Of a DNA stretch of 64,000 nt, positions 23,530 through 32,712 are shown in pieces. The stretch is from assembly GCF_019336435.1 (NCBI RefSeq), contig NZ_JAHWXQ010000002.1, positions 496,001-560,000 of the forward strand, given 5' to 3'. The DNA is from Pontibacter populi. Its GTDB lineage: Bacteria > Bacteroidota > Bacteroidia > Cytophagales > Hymenobacteraceae. The notes beneath the pieces were generated by a model. That model made no database searches. It saw only the letters and a list, made by a program, of their open reading frames with translations, and had not been told where the DNA came from. Position numbers and translations under genes: made by a program. Every line of letters starts with the position of its first letter. The stretch's first letter is position 1.

Positions 23530-25584
23530 ATGGTACTGAGAAATGTGTACTCCAAAACGGTTCTTAATTTCATTTTTCACATCCGGCCGGTTCTGATCCT
23601 GGCCCTTTTACTCTCTCCAATTTATTCAAAAGCCCAGACCTACAGTGGCCCCATTGTCATTACAAAAGGCGGTACGTACACCGGTAACTGGGAGTCAACC
23701 AACTCAGATGTAGCAGCAGTCGATATCCGTACAACAGAGCCTGTCGTTATCATCAACTCCAATGTTCGGGGCGCTGGCTTCCTGATAAAAAGCTGGTACT
23801 ATGCAGCCGATATAACGGTAAAGAATACGAACGGCTACGGTATTACACCTACTCCTACTTCAGACTACCCCAAGACCCGACGCTTTGTAACACTGAATGA
23901 TTTCAGAAACCTGGTAGTTGAGAACTGTTACATGGAAAGCACTACCGGCATTGTGTTAGGAGATGATTATCGTGGAGACGGCTCTACAAATCAGACGATC
24001 AAGATCCGGTATAACAAAGTGAAGAACATTGACGGGCGTGTGTACGGCGGCAAAATGCACGCACAGTTTGTGCAGTTTAACTACAGAGGCCAGGTACCCC
24101 ATGTAGAGGTGGCTTGGAACCAGGTGATCAATGAACCAAACAAATCTGTGAAGGAAGATAACATCAACATTTATAACTCACGTGGCACCCCATCATCACC
24201 AATCAGGATACATAATAACTACATACAGGGCGCTTACCCTGTAAATGCGCAGGCCAGCAGCTTTTCCGGTGGAGGTATTCTGACGGACAGTGATGGCAAT
24301 GCTGACAGATGCCCGGCCTTTATTGAAGCATATGATAACCAGCTGGTGAACCTTGGCAACTATTCTATGGGCATTGCGGCCGGGCATAACATCCGCTATC
24401 ATCATAACAGGGTTATAAACTCTGCTACCTTCGATGACGGTTCCCGCTTTAACATGTATACTTCCGGGGTGTGGAGTAAAGACTATGAAAAGACCGGGAT
24501 TACCTATTCCAACTCCATCGACAACAATACCCTTGGGGTAATGGCCTGGAACTGGCCAAACGACAGAAGAGACATATCCGATATGTCGGGCGCTTCGGCA
24601 GAGAACAATACCTCTTTACCGGGTATTATTACCAAGCAGCATGAACGCGATGAGTTTACGTTGTGGCAGCAAAAACTGAGCAGCAAAGGCATTGTGGTAG
24701 GCCCGGGCGGATCTGGGGAAGGTGTACCAACTACAACTCCGGCTCCAACACCGGAACCAACGCCGACTCCTGAACCAACTCCGGAACCAGGCACTACTGT
24801 AAGTGGCACAGGGGTGATCATCAGCGAAATGTGGACGAACATCCAGATAGAAAATGTAAGTGAGATACCTGTGAACCAGGCGCCTGCCAGCACGAAAGAA
24901 CTTAAAATATTTGAATCGCATAGCAATGTGGCTGATCATTATGGACAGCGTATACGAGGATATATAACAGCACCTGCCAGCGGGCAATATACTTTCTGGA
25001 TTGCAGGCGACAATAACGCTGAACTCTACCTGAGCACGTCCGAAGACCCGGCACAAAAGAAAAGAATAGCTTATGTAAATGGCTATACCGGCAGCCGCGA
25101 ATGGACCAAGCAATCGTCGCAAAGGTCGGTAGCCATTGTGCTGGAAGCCGGCAAACGCTATTACGTTGAAGTATTGCATGTGGAAGGAAAAGGAGAAGAT
25201 AACGTAGCTGTAGGATGGCAGTTACCGGATGGCACCCTGGAAAGACCAATTGCAGGTAACAGACTGTCGCCGATGGGTTCTGCCGCCGCCCCTGCTCCCA
25301 CTCCGGCACCTACGCCTCCTGTTACAGTTGTGGAGGCTACCACTTACCCCAATCCGTTTAAAAATGTATTAGTACTTGATATGGGCAACCAGCAAGTTAC
25401 CTTAAAGCAGGTGGTGATCCTGACACCGGAAGGCGTGCTGAAATACAATGTACCCAATGTGCAACTGGTTGAAAACAAACTGGAAATTAACCTGGCAAAA
25501 GCAAGGCTTAACCCCGGAATGTATTTCCTGAAATACACAGACAGCACGGGTTTGAGCAAGACCATACGGATCGTAAAAGAATAA
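23530..25584 (+). CDS. T9SS-exported right-handed beta-helix/PA14 protein
   Basis: A 684-residue secreted protein from the ATG at 23530 (an in-frame TTG lies at 23497). A signal peptide ends SKAQ (about residue 36). Residues about 40-390 look like a parallel beta-helix of the polysaccharide-lyase kind (repeats such as VEVAWNQVINEPNK, IRIHNNYIQGAY, IRYHHNRVIN, and the HNY/DNQ/NRV turns). A Pro-Thr-Glu linker (about 410-430) joins a PA14 domain (about 435-585; GQRIRGYITAPASGQYTFWIAGDNNAELYLSTSEDP and YVEVLHVEGKGEDNVAVGWQLPDG). After a second Pro/Ala linker comes a T9SS sorting domain (YPNPFKNVLVLD ... GMYFLKYTDSTG). Likely cell-surface or secreted, acting on or binding polysaccharide. The iterated CTATAGTT motif is absent inside the gene. 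Confidence 0.85.
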   Translation: MVLRNVYSKTVLNFIFHIRPVLILALLLSPIYSKAQTYSGPIVITKGGTYTGNWESTNSDVAAVDIRTTEPVVIINSNVRGAGFLIKSWYYAADITVKNTNGYGITPTPTSDYPKTRRFVTLNDFRNLVVENCYMESTTGIVLGDDYRGDGSTNQTIKIRYNKVKNIDGRVYGGKMHAQFVQFNYRGQVPHVEVAWNQVINEPNKSVKEDNINIYNSRGTPSSPIRIHNNYIQGAYPVNAQASSFSGGGILTDSDGNADRCPAFIEAYDNQLVNLGNYSMGIAAGHNIRYHHNRVINSATFDDGSRFNMYTSGVWSKDYEKTGITYSNSIDNNTLGVMAWNWPNDRRDISDMSGASAENNTSLPGIITKQHERDEFTLWQQKLSSKGIVVGPGGSGEGVPTTTPAPTPEPTPTPEPTPEPGTTVSGTGVIISEMWTNIQIENVSEIPVNQAPASTKELKIFESHSNVADHYGQRIRGYITAPASGQYTFWIAGDNNAELYLSTSEDPAQKKRIAYVNGYTGSREWTKQSSQRSVAIVLEAGKRYYVEVLHVEGKGEDNVAVGWQLPDGTLERPIAGNRLSPMGSAAAPAPTPAPTPPVTVVEATTYPNPFKNVLVLDMGNQQVTLKQVVILTPEGVLKYNVPNVQLVENKLEINLAKARLNPGMYFLKYTDSTGLSKTIRIVKE

Positions 25585-25593
25585 AAACTATAG

Positions 25594-25627
25594 ACAGGCA
25601 CTTCCACACAGAAGTGCCTGTTTTTTT
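25594..25627 (+). terminator. Rho-independent terminator after the beta-helix gene
   Basis: ACAGGCACTTC pairs with GAAGTGCCTGT around CACACA, then seven T. It starts 10 bases after the stop at 25584. Confidence 0.92.
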
Positions 25628-25701
25628 ACTGTACGGCTGGTTGTCAGTTATTACCTTTTCATCGCGCTTTATAGTATAAGGTATAAAAATGTAGCCAGTT
25701 T

Positions 25702-26196
25702 ATGGAAGACAACTATAAAGTACCCGCAAAAACCTGTATCGGCCATGTGCATTTAAAAGTATCTGACCTGCAACGTGCCATGGACTTTTATACCGGCCTG
25801 CTTGGCTTTGAACTGATGCAGATGTATGGCAAGGAAGCAGCTTTTGTATCTGCCGGTGGTTATCATCACCACATCGGACTTAATACCTGGTACAGCAAAG
25901 GCGGAGGCCCGGCACCACGCAATACGGCTGGTCTTTTTCATGCAGCCATTCTTTACCCTACCCGTAAAGACCTTGCAGCTATAGTTAAACGGTTGCTGGA
26001 AGCCAATTATCCGCTTACAGGTGCCTCCGACCACGGTGTCTCGGAAGCCATTTACCTCAACGACCCCGACCAGAACGGCCTCGAACTATACTGGGACCGC
26101 CCGCGCGATGAATGGCCCAGAACCGAAGATGGCTCTGTAAATATGTTCACCGAACGCCTTGACCTGGAAGACCTGTTGAAAGAGTTGGAAAGATAG
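25702..26196 (+). CDS. VOC family protein (glyoxalase/dioxygenase superfamily)
   Basis: A 164-residue single-chain VOC protein. Paired beta-alpha-beta-beta-beta units start GHVHLKVSDLQRAMDFYTGLLGFEL and TAGLFHAAILYPTRKDLAAIVKRLLE. Likely metal ligands are His in GHVHLKV, His in GLFHAAI and Glu in NGLELYWDRP. The sequence resembles CatE-like extradiol dioxygenase or glyoxalase relatives in Bacteroidota and Bacillota. Substrate unknown. The D-aminoacylase-like gene follows 68 bases later on the same strand. Confidence 0.85.
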   Translation: MEDNYKVPAKTCIGHVHLKVSDLQRAMDFYTGLLGFELMQMYGKEAAFVSAGGYHHHIGLNTWYSKGGGPAPRNTAGLFHAAILYPTRKDLAAIVKRLLEANYPLTGASDHGVSEAIYLNDPDQNGLELYWDRPRDEWPRTEDGSVNMFTERLDLEDLLKELER

Positions 26197-26264
26197 GCCG
26201 GTTTATAGTTTGCTTTTCAAAAATCAGTAAGTTCGTATAAGCAAATAAACAAGAGCCAACACCC

Positions 26265-27746
26265 ATGACTTACGACCTGCTGATAACCGGCGCAACTATA
26301 CACGATGGAACAGGAAAGACCCCTTATATTGCTGATGTATGGGTAAAAGAGGATGAGATCGTACTGATCGGGAAACACAACGCCACATCGTATACCGCAA
26401 AAAGGATTATTGATGGAAACGGCCTTTTGCTTACACCCGGTTTTATAGATGCACATGCCCATGGCGAGCCTTTCAAAACACCGGAGTTCGCTAATTTTCT
26501 GGCGATGGGCGTAACGACCATTTGCCTGGGCCAGGACGGTTTCAGCCCCGACCTGAGCGAAGACAGCTATAGTTCGGGAGAGCCCTTGAGCAGTTGGATG
26601 AACCGTGTAGATGAGCTGCAGCCCGGCGTAAATATTGTGATGTTTGCAGGCCACAATACCATCCGGATGCAGAGCGGGGCCAAGTATAAACCGGAACCTA
26701 CGGAAGAAGACTTTGCCGAAATGGAGCAGCTGCTGCACGAAGGCATGGACCTGGGCTGTTTCGGGATGACAACCGGACTGGAATATAATCCCGGCTTCAA
26801 CTGCAAAACTCCTGAACTGGACAGGCTGGCAAAAATCGTAGGCGAACGGGGCGGCATAATCATGAGCCACATGCGTAGCGAGAACGATGCAACTATAGTT
26901 CCGGCTATTGAAGAACTGCTATCGCAGGGAAAATACTGCCCGGTGCAGATATCGCATATAAAAGTGGTGTATGGCAAAGGTACCAGCCGTGCTGAAGAGA
27001 TATGTAACTTATTGGATGATGCCCGCTCAAAAGGGATTAAAGCATCCGCTGATTTTTATCCTTATACCGCCAGTTACACCTCTATCGAAATCCTGTTTCC
27101 GGACTGGGCCAAACTGCCTAATAACTACGAGGAAATAAAAGCTACACGCGGTGAAGAACTGAAGCAATTCCTGAAGGAAAAGATAATTTCCCGCAATGGC
27201 CCGGAAGCTACTTTACTGGGAACCGGACCTTATGCAGGTAAAACCTTGGGGCAGGTAGCTACAGAGCTTAACAAACCATTTGAAGAAGTGCTGCGCGATG
27301 ATATTGGACCTTATGGTGCATTTGGTGCTTATTTTATAATGGATGAGGCCCTGCAGGATACTTTGCTAAAATACCCACACACGATGCTTTGTACTGATGG
27401 TAGTCCATTTATGAACCATCCGCGCAGCTTCGGCTCGTTTGCGAAGATGATCGAGACCTTTGTGTTTGAAAAGCAATTATTTTCGCTGGAAGAAGGCATT
27501 CGCAAAATGACCGGCCTGACCGCTGAAACGATAGGCATACCGGATCGTGGTTTTATAATGCCCGGCTACAAAGCAGACCTGTTACTCTTCGACCCGTCAG
27601 AAATAAAAGCAAATGCCACTTATGAGGAGCCGATGCAGTTAAGTACAGGTTTCAGGTATGTTATAGTGAATGGAAAAGTGGTAAAAGAACAGGAAGATCT
27701 CACAGGCGAGCGTGCCGGCCGTGTCCTGCGAAAGCCGCAACTATAA
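26265..27746 (+). CDS. N-acyl-D-amino-acid deacylase family amidohydrolase
   Basis: A 493-residue amidohydrolase. The metal-binding HxH is at His64/His66 in LLLTPGFIDAHAHGEP. Later motifs typical of D-aminoacylase and related enzymes are GMTTGLEYNPG, IIMSHMRSE, CPVQISHIKV (metal-ligand His residues) and the catalytic Asp in TMLCTDGSPF. The C-terminal small beta domain (RGFIMPGYKADLLLFDPSEIKANATYEEPMQLSTGFRYVIVNGKVV) is complete. No signal peptide is seen. The enzyme would hydrolyse N-acyl-D-amino acids or dipeptide-like amides; the true substrate is not determined by sequence. Confidence 0.9.
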   Translation: MTYDLLITGATIHDGTGKTPYIADVWVKEDEIVLIGKHNATSYTAKRIIDGNGLLLTPGFIDAHAHGEPFKTPEFANFLAMGVTTICLGQDGFSPDLSEDSYSSGEPLSSWMNRVDELQPGVNIVMFAGHNTIRMQSGAKYKPEPTEEDFAEMEQLLHEGMDLGCFGMTTGLEYNPGFNCKTPELDRLAKIVGERGGIIMSHMRSENDATIVPAIEELLSQGKYCPVQISHIKVVYGKGTSRAEEICNLLDDARSKGIKASADFYPYTASYTSIEILFPDWAKLPNNYEEIKATRGEELKQFLKEKIISRNGPEATLLGTGPYAGKTLGQVATELNKPFEEVLRDDIGPYGAFGAYFIMDEALQDTLLKYPHTMLCTDGSPFMNHPRSFGSFAKMIETFVFEKQLFSLEEGIRKMTGLTAETIGIPDRGFIMPGYKADLLLFDPSEIKANATYEEPMQLSTGFRYVIVNGKVVKEQEDLTGERAGRVLRKPQL

Positions 27747-27779
27747 ATTGCGTAACTTGCGCCTTTATAGTTCCCTTTT

Positions 27780-28388
27780 ATGACACACCGCCATTTTATA
27801 GTACATAAGCCCTATGGTTACCTGAGCCAGTTTGTTTGTGAGCACAAAAAGAAGAAAATGCTCGGCGAACTGCACGACTTTCCGGAAGGAACCATGGCTA
27901 TTGGAAGACTGGATGAAGACAGCGAAGGGCTTCTGTTGCTGACTACTAATGGTAAAGTTAGCGAGCAGGTACGCAGCAAACATATCGAGAAAGAATACTA
28001 CGCCCAAGTAGACGGCCTGATAACTGACGAAGCCATAAAACTACTACAGGAAGGCGTAGAAATCGGTATTGGCGGCGACAAGTACACGACCCTGCCATGC
28101 GCCGCTTTCAGGTTAGAGCAAGCTCCCGGCTTTCCGCAACGCAGCCGCAAAATACGCGACGACCGCCATGGCCCTACCAGTTGGGTCTCTATCACATTAA
28201 CAGAAGGCAAAAACCGCCAGGTCCGCAAAATGACCGCTGCAGCCGGTTTTCCTACTTTACGTTTAGTTCGTGTAAGAATTGGCAGAATTCATTTAGGCGA
28301 GTTGCAATCCGGCGAGGTAGTGGAAGTAGAGGATTTGTCGATGGCTATGGTAGCCGATCCTGCTTATAGTTTTGAAGTAGGAAGCTAG
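27780..28388 (+). CDS. rluE: Pseudouridine synthase, RsuA/RluE type
   Basis: A 202-residue enzyme without an S4 domain, which fits RluE (23S rRNA). It starts HFIVHKPYGYLSQFV, and the catalytic motif GRLDEDSEGLLLLTTNG provides the nucleophilic Asp. Further conserved segments are KEYYAQVDG and TLTEGKNRQVRKMTAAAGFPTLRLVRVRIGRIHLGEL. RluE modifies U2457 in E. coli 23S rRNA; the exact site here is inferred. The gene begins 34 bases after the amidohydrolase stop. Confidence 0.88.
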   Translation: MTHRHFIVHKPYGYLSQFVCEHKKKKMLGELHDFPEGTMAIGRLDEDSEGLLLLTTNGKVSEQVRSKHIEKEYYAQVDGLITDEAIKLLQEGVEIGIGGDKYTTLPCAAFRLEQAPGFPQRSRKIRDDRHGPTSWVSITLTEGKNRQVRKMTAAAGFPTLRLVRVRIGRIHLGELQSGEVVEVEDLSMAMVADPAYSFEVGS

Positions 28389-29028
28389 TAGGTTTTAGAA
28401 TTAGTGATTTGGCTTTCGCTATAGATGGAGCTTTAGTTTTATAGTTGCTGTTTTAACCTACCCCTACCCCTCCCGAGAGGGGAATTTCAGCTATAGTTTA
28501 TAGTTCACTTATCGTTTTATAGTTGAAACCTTAACACCCCTATAGTCCCCTTAATGGGACAATTCTGTCATTCCAATTTTCAATCTATAGTTTTATAGTT
28601 AGTCTTTGTCATCCCCTGCCCCCTTCAAAGGGGGACTTTTCAACTACTGCTTCCCCACCTGTCATTTCGACGAAAGGAGAAATCTAAATCAATTATAGTT
28701 ATAGCCCATAAGCAGGGCAGGTTTACCTGTCCCCTCTAAACTATAACCACGATCAAGCTCGAAGCTTTCTGATTCAAACCATACACCAACTATAGCTATC
28801 GAACTGATCACAGTCTTTGGGTTGAGCGCCTTGTAGATTTGCGGTGCTGCCAAGCATTGCGACGAAGGAGCAAAGCAAATGTACACCGCGCGATGCCCGA
28901 AGACGAGGCCTCCCGGCCGTGAGGGCACCAAAGCAAACTATAAAACTGTAGGCAACTAAAGCTCTCAGGATTACAGAAAGCCATGAAAGAAAAGGCTTGG
29001 CCCGAATGGCACAATCGTATATTAACCA
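28389..29028. repeat. Cluster of dispersed hairpin repeats in a gene-free region
   Basis: About 640 bases with no credible gene. Between 28440 and 28691 there are at least four dispersed-repeat-like units: CCCCTC-CCGA-GAGGGG (28467-28482), GTCCCC-TTAA-TGGGAC (28545-28560), a CCCCCTT-CAA-AGGGGG hairpin (about 28619-28634), and a half copy of the TGTCATTTCGACGAAAGGAG palindrome (28660-28691). Several TATAGTTT copies intervene. The rest (28700-29028) has a small frame that looks non-coding and GC-rich segments of unknown nature. The region resembles a landing site for small intergenic elements. Confidence 0.65.
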
Positions 29029-30297
29029 CTAAATCCCAGGCTTCACCAACTGCCACCACACTTCATTGCCGCTCTCCTTCTTTATAGTATATGCAACCAA
29101 TAAATCCTTATCATTTATAGTAGTGATGACCGGGTACACGGCGCTGCCATTGGCTTCTGTCAGTTGGGTTGTTTTTAAGTGGGCACCGTTTTCATTCCTG
29201 ATCTGTAGGCCGATGTAATTATTTGGTTTGCTGCTGTCGTTGCCTCGTTCGTCCCATACTACGGCAAGTTTACCGTTGTTAAAAGTGCTTAGTTGCGGAT
29301 GCCGGGCAGCCGGAGCGTTGCTTATAGTTTCGCGGGAAGTAAAAGTCTTGCCTGCTTCTTTCTGGCTATAGTATACACCGCTGCCACCGCCCATTGTAAA
29401 CCAGGCATAATGCATCCCGAATTTATTTGATACCATAGCCGGGCCTGTGTGCGGACAACCATCAATTACCCAGTTATCAGCACTGATGCGCTCCGGATTT
29501 GCAAACGTTTTGCCACCATCAACAGAAACCAGGTGCATCATATCGCGGACGCTGTCGTTCAGGATGCCGCGGTAGGCTACGTGCAGTTGCTTTTGCTGGT
29601 CTAAGTACAGATCGGTGCGGCAGCACTGGCATAGTTGCGTATCAATTACCTTCTCCCCTACAAAACCGTTGCGACCATTGGTACTGGCAAAGTACAAGCT
29701 GGAGCCTTCCTTGTCAGTATCCTTCCTGGAGTCGAGCCAGATAGCACCAACCTCACCGTTAGGCAGCATTTCTATATCGAAATAGCGTTCATCAATGCTG
29801 TTTATAGTGTCTTCTGCCAGTTGTTTTGCATTGGTCCAGCTCTTTCCGCCATCAAACGACTGGGTATAGAAAACTAGGCCGGCATAACTGTTCTTCGGGT
29901 TCGGGTTGCTAACCGGGAACATCGCCATGATATCGCCATTCTTTCTGAAAAGTATTTTGGGCAGATTCTCGTCGTGCGGATGAATGCCTTTTGTAGTTGG
30001 TATAGTTTGCGGATCGCCAAAGGTCTTTCCACCATCTGCGGATACAGCATAGGCCATCAGAAAATTACCAGTGGTATCTGTGGCCTGCACCCAACTCAAC
30101 ACGGCATTGCCTTTTTCATCTTTTGTCAGGTAAGGGCATAAGGCCGACATTCCCTCTGCTGAAATTCTTACTGCTGGTAAAGTCTGATCTCCAGCAATAC
30201 CAGCACCTTGATTCCCTGAAGTACTTTGTTTGCAGCTCACAATTAGAAGCAGCGCTGCTAAAAACAAACTATAGAATATATTATATGATCGTAACAT
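29029..30297 (-). CDS. BNR/sialidase-like propeller lipoprotein with CxCC motif (paralogue)
   Basis: A 422-residue lipoprotein (signal ending LLIVSC). Four Asp-box-like motifs are visible (SADGGKTFGDP, SFDGGKSWTNA, SVDGGKTFANP and a degenerate SQKEAGKTFTS), making a beta-propeller. Around residue 222 is CQCC, followed about 45-50 residues later by DGCPHTGPAMV; the same CxCC/GCP pair occurs in the propeller at 14943-16004. The gene starts 19 bases after the TonB receptor stop, so the two are probably co-transcribed. It likely acts at the outer membrane or periplasm with the receptor. Metal (possibly copper) association is inferred from its neighbours and the Cys motif. Confidence 0.75.
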   Translation of the reverse strand: MLRSYNIFYSLFLAALLLIVSCKQSTSGNQGAGIAGDQTLPAVRISAEGMSALCPYLTKDEKGNAVLSWVQATDTTGNFLMAYAVSADGGKTFGDPQTIPTTKGIHPHDENLPKILFRKNGDIMAMFPVSNPNPKNSYAGLVFYTQSFDGGKSWTNAKQLAEDTINSIDERYFDIEMLPNGEVGAIWLDSRKDTDKEGSSLYFASTNGRNGFVGEKVIDTQLCQCCRTDLYLDQQKQLHVAYRGILNDSVRDMMHLVSVDGGKTFANPERISADNWVIDGCPHTGPAMVSNKFGMHYAWFTMGGGSGVYYSQKEAGKTFTSRETISNAPAARHPQLSTFNNGKLAVVWDERGNDSSKPNNYIGLQIRNENGAHLKTTQLTEANGSAVYPVITTINDKDLLVAYTIKKESGNEVWWQLVKPGI

Positions 30298-30315
30298 GAT
30301 GTGTGCGGTTTGAGG

Positions 30316-32607
30316 TTAGTTGGCTTTTACTCCAAAAGTATAGCCAACGCCAATGTGTATAGTTCTCGGTGCGCCCTGGCGGTAGCTTTTGCCATAGCTG
30401 TACTTGTCAGCAGTGGTAGCGTATAGTTGGTTAGTCAGGTTCAGGGCGTTGGTCCATAGTTCCAGCCCGCCAACTGAGTAGCCTACACGTGCATTCAGCA
30501 GGTCGTAGCCGGTATATTTTTCTGAGTTTGCGGCATCCAGGTAATATTTACCCATGTGCTGCCACTCCAGGCTCAGGCGCAGGCCTTTTATAGTTGCGGG
30601 CTTAAAACACACTTCGGTGTTGCTGATAAAGCGCGGCGCAGTAGCCATTTCCTTGCCATCAAAATCCGTCCCCTTCTCTGTAAACTCAATGTAAGAGTGC
30701 TTCGCGTTAGTGCCGCTAAACCGGAAATTAAGCGTTTGAACAGGCGCGTATTTAAAGGTATATTCTACGCCACGGTGGCGGGTTTGTCCTGCATTCTGGT
30801 TTTCATAAGAGCCATCCTCCAGCCTAACAGCTACGATCTCATTTCTACCATCCAGTTGATAGACACTAACATCCAGGTAGCCTTTGGTTTCAGCGAAACT
30901 GATCCAGCCGCCGGCTTCGTAGTTTTTATAGTTTGATGGCTTGAGCGTAGGTACCTGCACGCCCCGGTATAGTTCTGTTATTTGCGGAGGCGTAAAACCT
31001 ACGCTATAGTTGGTGTAAACGCCCATGCTTCTGCCCAGGTCGTAGCTCATGCCCAGTTTCGGCGTAAGACTTTTAAAACCGTTCTTCTCGTCAGGTGCAC
31101 CCGTATAGGCGCCCGGCTCCAGGTGGTTATCAAAATAATAGTCCAGGCGGTCATATCGCAGCGCGGCAACGGCCTTCAGTCTTTCCAGCGGATTTAGCTC
31201 AAACTGGGTGTAAGCTGCCGTGTTCAGTAAGTCTACCTTATAGTTGGTAAGCGATGTGCCCATTTGACTATAGTTGGTATACTTGCCTGTCTCGCTGCGG
31301 TCAATGTCAATCAGCTCTGCCTGGTAAGTGGCAGGGCTATAGTCTGTGCTGATGCCGCTGATAAGTTGAGCATTCAGAAACGGGAACAGGATTTTATGCT
31401 GCGCAATCAATCCGTAACTCTGGAAAGCATCTTCGTTGATCTCCCCTTTCGCTTTCAGTGGGTTATCTTTTACATTCCTGATGGCATAAAAAGGATTCTG
31501 GCCGATGGCGTTGTTGCGGTAAAAAGCGGTTAACTGGGTGCTATGCTGCGTGTTCCAGTTCTGCTCCAGTGTGGTTCTTACCCGCAGCGCATTTACTTTG
31601 CGGTAGGTAAAAGTGTGCTGGCTGCTGTACTCTTTGCTGTAAAAACGGGTGCTGTCCAGGCCGCCGGTCTGGTCGGTTTGGTAATCAATTAAACTAGCCG
31701 TTGAGATCAGTTTCGTTTTGCTGTTGAAACTATAGTCTGCACGTAAAGTAAGCGCCAGTTTATCGAAATCGCTGTGCTCGATGATGCCGTTGCGCTGTGC
31801 TGCATAATATCCTGCCACATACACGCCCAGTTTACCAAAGGTATTTGATGCGCTGAAATCTGTTCGGCGGTAGCCTTTATCGCTGCCTTCGGCCTGTAGT
31901 TTGGCGGTAAATATCTGTGCGGGAGCCTGGGTAATAAAGTTGATGGCCCCGCCAATTGCTTCGCTGCCGTACATCGACGATGCCGGTCCGCGGATGACTT
32001 CAATGCTGCGAAGCGCCCCCATGTTTATCTCTATCAGCGCGTTGTGGTTAAAGTCACCGGTTGCCCGTATCGGAATGCCATCTTCCAGGTACAGGAACAA
32101 ACTTTTGTACCCGATAGGCTGACGAATGGCCATGGTGTGCTGTTCGTTACCCAGGTTAACCATATACACTCCGCTCACCTTGTTCAGTACCTGTTCCAGC
32201 GACACGGCCTTGGTTTCGAGTAACACTTCTTTTGAGATGGCGCTGATGGCAACCGGCGTTTCGGTACGCACAGAAGCCTCGCGGCTGGCTGAGACTACTA
32301 CCTGGTTCAGTTGATTGGCAGATGGCTGTAGCTGCACCAGCAGCTCATTGTTTTTCAAAGGCTTTCTCTGGGCATCGTAGCCTATGTAAGAGAACACCAG
32401 CGAGTCGGAAGCTATAGTTGCAGCCAGGTTAAAGGTACCATCCGCTCCGGTTATAGTTCTGGTTTTGGATTGCGTGGTACGTATGGTTACGCCGTAAAGC
32501 GGCTCTTTGGTTAAAGCATCTATTACCTGCCCTTTGGTTGCGGTTTGGGCATAGGTAGTGTGGCTGAGCGCTAGCAGGCTCACGACACAAATCAGTAAAC
32601 TTCTCAT
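30316..32607 (-). CDS. TonB-dependent receptor with N-terminal carboxypeptidase-regulatory-like domain
   Basis: A 763-residue outer membrane receptor: signal peptide (ending TTYAQ), CarboxypepD_reg-like domain (about 24-105, TKGQVIDALTKEPLYGVTIRTT), plug domain (about 110-225, VAISAISKEVLLETKAVSLEQVLNKVSGVYMVNLG ... IEVIRGPASSMYGSEAIGGAINFIT), and a 22-strand-type barrel ending in IHIGVGYTFGVKAN with the terminal aromatic usual for barrels. It is not a SusC protein (no SusD partner, shorter length). The preceding small CxGKC protein and the following CxCC propeller suggest transport of a metal or metal chelate; direction and substrate are inferred. Confidence 0.93.
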   Translation of the reverse strand: MRSLLICVVSLLALSHTTYAQTATKGQVIDALTKEPLYGVTIRTTQSKTRTITGADGTFNLAATIASDSLVFSYIGYDAQRKPLKNNELLVQLQPSANQLNQVVVSASREASVRTETPVAISAISKEVLLETKAVSLEQVLNKVSGVYMVNLGNEQHTMAIRQPIGYKSLFLYLEDGIPIRATGDFNHNALIEINMGALRSIEVIRGPASSMYGSEAIGGAINFITQAPAQIFTAKLQAEGSDKGYRRTDFSASNTFGKLGVYVAGYYAAQRNGIIEHSDFDKLALTLRADYSFNSKTKLISTASLIDYQTDQTGGLDSTRFYSKEYSSQHTFTYRKVNALRVRTTLEQNWNTQHSTQLTAFYRNNAIGQNPFYAIRNVKDNPLKAKGEINEDAFQSYGLIAQHKILFPFLNAQLISGISTDYSPATYQAELIDIDRSETGKYTNYSQMGTSLTNYKVDLLNTAAYTQFELNPLERLKAVAALRYDRLDYYFDNHLEPGAYTGAPDEKNGFKSLTPKLGMSYDLGRSMGVYTNYSVGFTPPQITELYRGVQVPTLKPSNYKNYEAGGWISFAETKGYLDVSVYQLDGRNEIVAVRLEDGSYENQNAGQTRHRGVEYTFKYAPVQTLNFRFSGTNAKHSYIEFTEKGTDFDGKEMATAPRFISNTEVCFKPATIKGLRLSLEWQHMGKYYLDAANSEKYTGYDLLNARVGYSVGGLELWTNALNLTNQLYATTADKYSYGKSYRQGAPRTIHIGVGYTFGVKAN

Positions 32608-32712
32608 GGAAGCAATGTTTATAGTTTATCCAGAATTTACGGTGTGCAGCCATAGTAGCAACAGGCCTGAACCTGCGCAAAACCATGCATAAGCGGCACA
32701 CTCGCCGGCGAA

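Noticed and set aside
24731-24795. Pro-Thr-Glu repeats in the beta-helix protein as a DNA repeat element
   Set aside because: These are an in-frame low-complexity linker between domains, typical of surface proteins, with no sign of a mobile repeat.
28689-28931. 80-codon minus frame in the repeat-rich gap
   Set aside because: It overlaps dispersed repeats and motif copies, has no family features, and has no promoter or neighbouring partner.
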